A stretch of 21,839 nucleotides of DNA from positions 1 to 21,839 of IMG/VR virus record IMGVR_UViG_3300002144_000285. One strand, written 5' to 3'. Numbering within the stretch: position 1 is the first letter of the stretch; each line of letters opens with the position of its first letter. Of the stretch, positions 1-5,350 are shown in pieces. The DNA is from a virus. Both the position numbers and the translations under genes were made by a program. The notes under the pieces are model-generated. The model worked only from the letters and a program-made list of their open reading frames with translations. It had not been told where the DNA came from and searched no databases.

Positions 1-2
1 AA

Positions 3-146
3 GGTAAAAAGAACAGAGCAAAAGAGACTGAAGATACTTTACTATTTTTCTGTTGGGATACAGACTCTTATCGTCTACTTAAACCGAGTAGTGTATCTAG
101 CGTATTACCTCTCTCCTCTATTCTTAAAAATGAAGGTAGAAGATAA
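3..146 (+). CDS. 3' end of an unidentified gene (5' end outside the window)
   Basis: An open frame enters from the window edge and ends in TAA at 144-146. That stop shares its last base with the ATG of the next gene (TAATG), a coupled-gene junction also seen at 11,333-11,337. The 47 visible residues are hydrophilic at the start (GKKNRAKETED), then have an LLFFCWDTDSYRLL segment, and end with a basic tail (NEGRR). No domain can be recognised from this fragment. A second open frame (from base 1) also spans the area but runs deep into the next gene, so it is less likely to be coding. The call rests on the junction and on phage gene packing, not on homology. Confidence 0.55.
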   Translation, partial: GKKNRAKETEDTLLFFCWDTDSYRLLKPSSVSSVLPLSSILKNEGRR

Positions 147-445
147 TGGAGCTTTTCGAAGCCCCAGAGGCTTATTCGCGTGTAATACACTACGACGAAG
201 TTAAAGAAGTGCAGGTTCGTCTCACTATTAATACTTTCCGAGGTATAGAATATATTCACCTCCGAAAGTACTATATGGATTTTGATGAAGAGTGGAAGCC
301 AACACCAGAAGGTGTAGCTATGCCACTTGACTTTAATAATTCAAGAGAGCTGTTCGCAGGTCTTATAGAGATACTTTCTCTAGCAGAGTCCAAATCTGTA
401 CTAGAGGAACATTTCTTGGATTTAATTCAAGACTTGTATAAATAA
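146..445 (+). CDS. PC4/YdbC-like single-stranded DNA-binding protein
   Basis: A 99-residue protein whose residues about 19-75 fit the PC4 (transcriptional coactivator p15) fold: basic beta strands followed by an amphipathic helix. The hallmark is FRGIEYIHLRKYYMD (about residues 31-45) followed by EEWKPTPEGVAMPL. In the family this reads F-[KR]-G-x-x-x-[IV]-x-[IL]-R-[EK]-[YW]-[YW], then a KP-x(2)-[KE]-G-[IV] turn. PC4 proteins dimerise and bind ssDNA or melted duplex. In prokaryotes and phages they are linked to transcription and DNA-repair roles. The acidic C-terminal helix (LEEHFLDLIQDLYK) extends beyond the core. It is coupled to the upstream gene by TAATG, with a purine-rich RBS (GAAGGTAGAAG) before the ATG, and it directly precedes the ligase operon. 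The fold call is by motif only; the role in this phage is inferred. Confidence 0.72.
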   Translation: MELFEAPEAYSRVIHYDEVKEVQVRLTINTFRGIEYIHLRKYYMDFDEEWKPTPEGVAMPLDFNNSRELFAGLIEILSLAESKSVLEEHFLDLIQDLYK

Positions 446-448
446 ATC

Positions 449-477
449 TTGACTAATAGCTAAAACTGACGTATAAT
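449..477 (+). promoter_or_regulatory. Sigma-70-type promoter P1 for ligA
   Basis: TTGACT (449-454) and TATAAT (472-477) are separated by exactly 17 nt, in the 56-nt gap before ligA. The predicted start near 484 gives a leader of about 18 nt carrying AGGAAA (492-497) before the ATG at 502. It shares the CTTGAC[A/T]-N17-TATAATAT pattern with three other promoters in this window. Confidence 0.85.
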
Positions 478-501
478 ATCTTTTCAAATTTAGGAAAACA
501 T

Positions 502-1440
502 ATGCGAAGCCTTTTAGACAATGCGAGTAAGTTATACTATGAAGGTTGTCCTATCCTTTCGGATAATGACTTTGACCTTCTTGCTGCTAAACACAATTAT
601 CATACTGTGGGATACACTGTTACAGATGCCATAGAGCACACATTTCAGATGTATAGTCTCCAAAAGTATTTTAATTTAGCAGATGCTCCATTGCTTCACG
701 GATACATATGTACACCTAAACTTGACGGAGCTGCTGTATCCCTTCTATATATAGACGGGACATTCCAGTTAGCTCTGACACGAGGTGATGGCATTCAGGG
801 TCGCGACATCTCAGATAAACTTAGGCTTATCGTCCCTAGTAGTATATCTACGAAGGGTGTAGTCCAGGTTACTGGGGAGATCGTTTCTCCTAAATCCATA
901 CCTAATGCTCGTAATTACGCTGCGGGTGCATTGAATCTTAAGGACTTGCAAGAGTTCAAGAGTAGAGATGTGACCTTCGTAGCTTACGACATGGTTGGGC
1001 ACGATATGAGTACCTTTGAGAGAGTTATGGCTGAATTAAGCCAGGACGGGTTCAATGTTGTTACCTCATTTGATGCTAGTAACTATCCTACTGATGGTAA
1101 AGTGTTTCGCATTAATTGCTATAATACTTTTCATGAGATGGGATTTACTGCTCACCACCCTCGTGGGGCGTTCGCTCTTAAGGAGCAAGCGGCCGGTATT
1201 GTTACTACCTTGTTAGACGTTGTCTGGCAGGTTGGTAAGAGCGGGGTTGTAAGTCCAGTAGCTATACTAGAACCAGTTACGATTGGGGAAGCAACTGTTG
1301 GGCGTGCAACTCTGCACAATATTCAGTATATTAGAGAGTTAAATTTGGAGATAGGCTGCCAAGTGGAAGTTATACGTTCAGGGGAAATTATACCTCGCGT
1401 AGTTCGACGTATAAATGTTAGTCTACCTGAAGAAAAATAA
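502..1440 (+). CDS. ligA: NAD+-dependent DNA ligase, subunit A (adenylation and OB domains)
   Basis: 312 residues covering the front half of a bacterial-type NAD+ ligase, which seals nicks using NAD+ through a ligase-AMP intermediate. The catalytic motif is KLDG at 73-76 with Lys73 as the adenylated residue. It is followed by TRGDG (93-97), the GE of VTGEIV (125-126), RNYAAG (137-142), and a diverged DGKV motif (198-201) leading into GFTAHHPRGAFALK. The OB domain follows (QVGKSGVVSPVAILEPV, then RATLHN and RSGEIIPRV, residues about 243-300). The domain Ia remnant is short: the MYSLQKYF segment near 50-57 matches the M-x-S-L-x-x-x-F motif of the family. The protein stops right after the OB fold, so the zinc finger, HhH and BRCT domains are in the next gene, an arrangement known in T5-type phages. 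It starts at ATG 502 with AGGAAA upstream and has its own promoter. Confidence 0.93.
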   Translation: MRSLLDNASKLYYEGCPILSDNDFDLLAAKHNYHTVGYTVTDAIEHTFQMYSLQKYFNLADAPLLHGYICTPKLDGAAVSLLYIDGTFQLALTRGDGIQGRDISDKLRLIVPSSISTKGVVQVTGEIVSPKSIPNARNYAAGALNLKDLQEFKSRDVTFVAYDMVGHDMSTFERVMAELSQDGFNVVTSFDASNYPTDGKVFRINCYNTFHEMGFTAHHPRGAFALKEQAAGIVTTLLDVVWQVGKSGVVSPVAILEPVTIGEATVGRATLHNIQYIRELNLEIGCQVEVIRSGEIIPRVVRRINVSLPEEK

Positions 1441-1443
1441 TTC

Positions 1444-1472
1444 TTGACAAAGATGTTTAAAAGCCGTATAAT
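1444..1472 (+). promoter_or_regulatory. Sigma-70-type promoter P2 for ligB
   Basis: TTGACA (1444-1449) and TATAAT (1467-1472) have a perfect 17-nt spacer, in the 58-nt gap between the two ligase genes. The predicted start near 1479 gives a short leader with AGGAG (1487-1491) before ATG 1499. The upstream context GAAAAATAATTCTTGACAA is identical to that of the promoter at 10,904, and the leader (TTTCAATTTCAGGA) resembles the P1 leader (TTTCAAATTTAGGA). Confidence 0.88.
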
Positions 1473-1498
1473 ATACTTTCAATTTCAGGAGATACCAG

Positions 1499-2251
1499 AT
1501 GATAGCAATCCAAGCCCCAACACATTGCCCAAGTTGCAATGCGGTTTTGGAAAGCGTCAACTATCTTCTGTATTGTCGTAACGCATCTTGCGGAGCGAAA
1601 ATAGGAAAACTTATAGAACACTTTGCATCCTCTTTGAAAATCAAGGGACTAGGCCCAGCCACTATACGAAAGTTAGACATTCAAGAATTGAATGAGCTTT
1701 ATTCGTTTGGAAGCTCTATGGAGCTTTCTATTCTCCTTGGGTCAGAGAGACTTGCAAGTAAACTAGAAGAAGAACTACAACGCTCACGAAATGCACCACT
1801 TAATGTGTTATTACCTGCTTTTAGTATTCCTCTTATTGGAAAAACTGCTGCACAAAAACTTGCGAAGGTCTGCAATACTATAAATGATATAGACTATGAT
1901 AGATGTCGTGCTGCAGGTTTGGGAGAGAAATCTACCGCCAGTTTATTAAGTTGGTTAGAGCTAGAGTATCCTCTAGTGAAAGACTTACCTTTTAGCTGGG
2001 AGTTCGTAAAACCACAGAATACCTCTATAGTAAAGGGTATAGTATGTATAACTGGCAAGTTAGTCAGTTATAAAACGAAAGCCCTTGCACACGAAGCCCT
2101 TCAAGAGAACGGCTATGAGGTTAAAAGTAGTTTAACTAGAGATGTAACTATTCTAGTGAACGAAAGCGGAATTGAGTCCGCAAAAACTAAACAAGCCAGA
2201 GCTGCTGGCGTAACTATTGTAACTAATCTTTTAATTTTAACTGGAGAATAA
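1499..2251 (+). CDS. ligB: NAD+-dependent DNA ligase, subunit B (zinc finger, HhH, BRCT)
   Basis: 250 residues equivalent to the back half of bacterial LigA. The zinc finger is C10-x2-C13-x12-C26-x4-C31 (HCPSCNAVLESV, then YCRNASCG). Helix-hairpin-helix modules follow (KIKGLGPATIRKL near 47-59; SIPLIGKTAAQKLAKV near 110-125; GLGEKSTASLLSWL further on). A C-terminal BRCT domain starts near residue 173 (KGIVCITGKLVSYKTKALAH) and ends in TKQARAAGVTIV. There is no adenylation domain, so it cannot act alone; it should pair with subunit A to bind nicked DNA and position the nick. The start is set by AGGAG at 1487-1491, 7 nt before ATG. It is separated from ligA by 58 nt carrying promoter P2 and is followed after 4 nt by the D5-like gene, so the two are probably co-transcribed. 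Confidence 0.92.
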   Translation: MIAIQAPTHCPSCNAVLESVNYLLYCRNASCGAKIGKLIEHFASSLKIKGLGPATIRKLDIQELNELYSFGSSMELSILLGSERLASKLEEELQRSRNAPLNVLLPAFSIPLIGKTAAQKLAKVCNTINDIDYDRCRAAGLGEKSTASLLSWLELEYPLVKDLPFSWEFVKPQNTSIVKGIVCITGKLVSYKTKALAHEALQENGYEVKSSLTRDVTILVNESGIESAKTKQARAAGVTIVTNLLILTGE

Positions 2252-2255
2252 ATAT

Positions 2256-2984
2256 ATGTCCTCATTACCAAAATGGACCGAAGAACGTACCGCCCAATTG
2301 ACAACCTTTATCGGTGACGAAAGTCCCGTCTCTCAAGCTTCTGTAGCTGCTGCTGCTGAAGACCTTGAAACCTCTACTCGTTCCGTTTCTAGCAAGCTGC
2401 GAAAAATGGGCTTCGACGTAGACTTGGCTTCTGCTGGTGCTTCACGCGCTTTCTCAGAAGCTCAAGAAGACACTCTGTCTGCATTCGTGCAAGACAACAG
2501 TGGTGAATATACTTATGCTGAAATTGCTGGTCACTTTGAAGACGGCGCTTTCTCACCTAAGTCTATTCAAGGCAAGATTCTGTCTATGGAACTGACTGCC
2601 CATGTCAAACCTGCTCCTAAAGTAGAGAGTGTTCGCACTTACTCTGTCGATGAAGATGCTGTGTTTGTTAAGATGGTCGCAGACGGCGCTTTCGTAGAAG
2701 ACATCGCTGCCGAACTCGGTCGAAGTGTAAACTCTATTCGTGGTAAGGCTCTGAGCCTCCTCCGCGCTGGTGAGATTGACGCTATCCCCCGTCAGGCAAC
2801 TACCAAGTCAGCCGCTAAGGAAGACCCTTTGGCTGGTATTGATAACATCGGCAGTATGACTGTTGAAGCTATCGCAGAAGCAATTGGTAAAACTGCTCGG
2901 GGTGTTAAGACTATGTTGACTCGTCGTAAAATCAGTGCTTCTGATTACGATGGTGCAGCTAAGAGTGCAAAAGCTGCGGGTTAA
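2256..2984 (+). CDS. D5-like DNA-binding/transcription-associated protein with four helical repeats
   Basis: 242 residues that resemble the D5-type protein of T5-like phages, an abundant DNA-binding protein linked to replication and gene control; this family match is from memory. Four related modules of about 45-55 residues are visible: about 5-55 (WTEERTAQL to SSKLRKMGF), 65-117 (FSEAQEDTL to SIQGKILSM), 128-178 (YSVDEDAVF to SIRGKALSL), and a degenerate one at 190-233 (MTVEAIAEAIGKTARGVKTML). Each has an acidic first helix, an E-[ID]-A-x-x turn, then S-[IV]-x-[SG]-K-[LI], like a Myb/SANT-type helix-turn-helix. The tail is Ala/Lys-rich (AAKSAKAAG). GGAG (2243-2246) precedes ATG by 9 nt and overlaps the end of ligB. 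Codon choice differs visibly from the neighbours (many C-ending and GCT/GGT codons), consistent with high expression. A hairpin follows the stop. Confidence 0.72.
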   Translation: MSSLPKWTEERTAQLTTFIGDESPVSQASVAAAAEDLETSTRSVSSKLRKMGFDVDLASAGASRAFSEAQEDTLSAFVQDNSGEYTYAEIAGHFEDGAFSPKSIQGKILSMELTAHVKPAPKVESVRTYSVDEDAVFVKMVADGAFVEDIAAELGRSVNSIRGKALSLLRAGEIDAIPRQATTKSAAKEDPLAGIDNIGSMTVEAIAEAIGKTARGVKTMLTRRKISASDYDGAAKSAKAAG

Positions 2985-3008
2985 TTCCTAGCAGTACTGT
3001 TTAAATAG

Positions 3009-3038
3009 CAGCCACTGGGTTTTACTCCGTGGCTGTTT
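3009..3038 (+). terminator. Hairpin after the D5-like gene, possible weak intrinsic terminator
   Basis: CAGCCAC (3009-3015) pairs perfectly with GTGGCTG (3029-3035) around a 13-nt loop, 25 nt after the D5-like stop codon. Only three T follow (TTTAA), so termination may be partial. It would separate a highly expressed ligB/D5-like transcript from dnaB; it could equally protect the 3' end of that mRNA. Confidence 0.55.
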
Positions 3039-3050
3039 AACATCGAATTT

Positions 3051-3057
3051 GGGAGAA
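3051..3057 (+). promoter_or_regulatory. Shine-Dalgarno-like GGGAGAA upstream of dnaB, misplaced for the GTG start
   Basis: The only purine-rich RBS between the hairpin and dnaB. Counting from the end of GGGAG (3055), it is 37 nt upstream of the first standard start (GTG 3093) but 7 nt upstream of an in-frame GTT (3063) and 13 nt upstream of an in-frame ATT (3069). The frame is open across the whole interval, so this site argues for a start upstream of 3093. Confidence 0.45.
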
Positions 3058-3092
3058 TTACGGTTAATATTGCAAGTGCATTAATAAATAAA

Positions 3093-4415
3093 GTGTTAAC
3101 GCTTCAGGACTTTCAGACCTGGAGTGTTACTCATAGGCATTATCTGCCTGCTGAGTATCATGCACTTTATAATATAATTGATAAGCACTGCGAAAAGTTC
3201 CATGAAATGCCCTCATTCGATGATCTCAAACTTGAGATTCGGGATAGTGCTACTAAAGAAAAGTTGTATGCAATTCAAAGCGTTGAAGTTGACGCTGATG
3301 CATACATGCTTCTTCAGTACCTAAAGAACGAATATGCTCAGAAAGAGATACTCAACTCGCTCGAAGATTATATTGACAACAGTGTATCTTTTGAAGACGC
3401 ACAAGAGTCAGTAGATCACCTACACCAGATTGTCCTAGACATTGAAAGTAAGGTTGATTTAGAAGATCCGCAAGAAAGTATGCAACGTATTGACTTGTTC
3501 GAGCCAGAAGAGGAACTAGAGAAGTATGTCCCTCTCGGTCTAAACGCTGAGTATGACTTATCAACACAATTCTCTCCCAGGGACTTGGTAATGGTAGGTG
3601 GTAAACGGGGCGCAGGTAAGTCTGTAATCTGTGCTAATATTGCACAGAATGTATTTGCTAGTGGTAAGTCTGCTATTTATTTCACTATTGAGATGGATAG
3701 CAGAAATATCCTGCAGAGATGCTGTTCTATTGCGACTGGTGTTCCATTCAATAGATTAAGAACCAAAAATCTTAGTCTGACTGAGTGGGAGAAAGTCGCA
3801 GGTTGGTGGGCATCTAGGTTTAAAGGTGGGCAAGACCGTTTGAAAGAGTATAAAGTCGACCGAGACTTTGCTAAGTTTCATCATAATCTAACTAACAACT
3901 GTGAGCTTCTCCCAACTCAACAGTTAGACGTAGTTTATGACCCGTCACTTACACTGTCCAAGATTAGGGCCGAGCTTGATAAAAAAGTGCGACCCCTGAA
4001 TGTTGGTATTATCGTAGTTGACTATATAAACCAAGTAAAACGCTCTAACCTACCTTCTAGAACAGGTGGCCAGTACGACTGGACAGAGCAGATAGAAGTG
4101 TCTAAGGCTTTAAAGTCTATGGCACAAGAGTATGACGTTACCGTCTTCTCACCGTATCAGACAGATGCTAGTGGAGAAGCTCGTTTCGCAAAGGGTATTT
4201 TGGATGCAGCAGACGCGGCATTCACGTTGGAGACCTGGGATCACGAGGATAATTGTATTACCCTCAACTGTGTGAAAATGCGAAATGGTGCTATGACTTC
4301 ATTTACATCAGTAGTAGATTGGGAAAGCCTGAAAATTGGCCCCGAGTCGGCTCTTACTCCGCAAGAGAGAGACGCCTCGGCTTCTAAAACTGGTGAAAGT
4401 ATCAATGATATTTAA
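3093..4415 (+). CDS. dnaB: Replicative DNA helicase, DnaB family
   Basis: 440 residues from the first standard start. The N-terminal region (about 1-160) is helical and lacks clear motifs. The RecA-type core has Walker A GGKRGAGKS (169-177), the family-typical IYFTIEMDSRNILQRC with Glu200, Walker B IIVVDY (306-311), then a DWTEQIEVSKALKSMAQEYD helix and a C-terminal KMRNG loop. It should form the hexameric ring that unwinds the fork and works with the primase encoded next. No RBS precedes GTG 3093. Upstream in-frame codons (GTT AAT ATT GCA AGT GCA TTA ATA AAT AAA) encode a plausible VNIASALINK extension, and the best RBS (GGGAG, 3051) sits before it, so the true N-terminus is probably about 8-10 residues longer with a non-standard start. 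The gene ends just before a terminator that contains the next promoter. Confidence 0.9.
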   Translation: MLTLQDFQTWSVTHRHYLPAEYHALYNIIDKHCEKFHEMPSFDDLKLEIRDSATKEKLYAIQSVEVDADAYMLLQYLKNEYAQKEILNSLEDYIDNSVSFEDAQESVDHLHQIVLDIESKVDLEDPQESMQRIDLFEPEEELEKYVPLGLNAEYDLSTQFSPRDLVMVGGKRGAGKSVICANIAQNVFASGKSAIYFTIEMDSRNILQRCCSIATGVPFNRLRTKNLSLTEWEKVAGWWASRFKGGQDRLKEYKVDRDFAKFHHNLTNNCELLPTQQLDVVYDPSLTLSKIRAELDKKVRPLNVGIIVVDYINQVKRSNLPSRTGGQYDWTEQIEVSKALKSMAQEYDVTVFSPYQTDASGEARFAKGILDAADAAFTLETWDHEDNCITLNCVKMRNGAMTSFTSVVDWESLKIGPESALTPQERDASASKTGESINDI

Positions 4416-4424
4416 AAAAAGTTC

Positions 4425-4453
4425 TTGACTTTCCTCCTCCACTCTAGTATAAT
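4425..4453 (+). promoter_or_regulatory. Sigma-70-type promoter P3 for primase, embedded in a terminator
   Basis: TTGACT (4425-4430) and TATAAT (4448-4453) have a 17-nt spacer. The -10 box occupies the start of the loop of the terminator hairpin at 4433-4475, and the spacer is the left arm. A start near 4460 would give RNA containing only the right arm, so it cannot form the hairpin. The transcript should reach primase, polymerase, purM and beyond. Confidence 0.85.
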
Positions 4454-4482
4454 ATTGTTTCTAGAGTGAAGGAGGTTTTTTT
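4433..4482 (+). terminator. Intrinsic terminator after dnaB, with promoter P3 inside its hairpin
   Basis: The left arm CCTCCTCCACTCTAG (4433-4447) and right arm CTAGAGTGAAGGAGG (4461-4475) form 14 pairs with one C-A mismatch around a 13-nt loop. Seven T follow at 4476-4482. It lies 17 nt after the dnaB stop, exactly where an operon end is expected. As DNA, the inner 7 bp (ACTCTAG/CTAGAGT) is a perfect palindrome flanking the -10 box, so an operator role is an alternative. Confidence 0.85.
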
Positions 4483-4496
4483 GGCTCCGTAAACGC

Positions 4497-4504
4497 AAAG
4501 AGGA
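4497..4504 (+). promoter_or_regulatory. RBS AAAGAGGA deciding the primase start
   Basis: AAAGAGGA ends directly against a TTG codon (4505), leaving no spacing for it, but lies 9 nt before GTG 4514. It therefore favours GTG 4514 as the primase start. Confidence 0.6.
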
Positions 4505-4513
4505 TTGTACATA

Positions 4514-5341
4514 GTGAACGTGGAAGAACTGCTAAAATCAAGGGATGTATATTTTATACCTAAAGGTGGAGACTTCTTAGTTTCCTGTCTTAACCCTGAA
4601 CATGCAGACAGAAATCCTAGTATGAGGATTGACCAAATCACTGGCATATTTCAATGCTTTTCTTGTGAATTCAAAGGTAATTTGTTTACCTATTTTGGGG
4701 AAAAGGCAAATCAACTACAACTACGACGAGAACTTCTTAAAAAGAAACTTAAAGATAAGAGGTCGGAAAGTATTGGTTTGTCTTTTCCCAAAAATAGCAT
4801 AGCATATACTGGAACATGGAGAGAGATTAAGCCTGAGACATACAAAAGGTTTGAAGCCTTTCAACACTCAGACGGAGACTTTATAGGTAGGATTAACTTT
4901 CCTATTAGGGATATTTCAGGCAGAATAGTAGCCTTCAATGGCAGACATACTACAAACGGTACGCCTAAGTATATGATCTCGCCTGCGGGTGCAAGGATGC
5001 CTTTATTCCCTATAGTTAAGCCGATACAAGGTTGTGTTATCTTAGTAGAAGGTATATACGACATGATAAACCTACATGATAAAGGATTAACTAATGCAGT
5101 TTGTACGTTTGGCACAAAGAACATCAATGAAGATAAGCTACGAATGCTTTCTATACAGGGAGTAGACACTGTAGATATATTCTTTGATGGAGATGATGCA
5201 GGACAAACAGCAGCAGAAAGAGTTAAGATAATGTGTGAAGAGGCAGAATTATTAACTAGAAATGTATGTTTAAAAGGCACAGACCCAGGAGCTTTAAAAG
5301 AAGCACAAGTAAGAAAACTAAAAGATAAATTATATAACTAG
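4514..5341 (+). CDS. DnaG-type DNA primase (CHC2 zinc finger and TOPRIM)
   Basis: 275 residues from GTG 4514. The zinc-binding domain is at the front: C-x2-PEH-x(8)-SMRID, then a FQCFSC pair, following the CHC2 pattern (C, H, C, C), used for template recognition. The basic linker is KKKLKDKRSE. The RNA-polymerase core has GRINFPIRDISGRIVAFNGR and the PKYMISPAG segment. The TOPRIM domain has VILVEGIYDM (catalytic Glu) and FFDGDDAGQTAAER (the D-x-D metal site), with LKGTDPGAL near the end. At about 275 residues it is roughly half of bacterial DnaG and has no helicase-interaction domain, as is common in phages. It makes RNA primers for the polymerase encoded next. TTG 4505 is a possible alternative start but would abut the RBS. 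Its own promoter P3 drives it, with a 9-nt gap to the polymerase gene. Confidence 0.9.
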   Translation: MNVEELLKSRDVYFIPKGGDFLVSCLNPEHADRNPSMRIDQITGIFQCFSCEFKGNLFTYFGEKANQLQLRRELLKKKLKDKRSESIGLSFPKNSIAYTGTWREIKPETYKRFEAFQHSDGDFIGRINFPIRDISGRIVAFNGRHTTNGTPKYMISPAGARMPLFPIVKPIQGCVILVEGIYDMINLHDKGLTNAVCTFGTKNINEDKLRMLSIQGVDTVDIFFDGDDAGQTAAERVKIMCEEAELLTRNVCLKGTDPGALKEAQVRKLKDKLYN

Positions 5342-5350
5342 AGGTTATAC

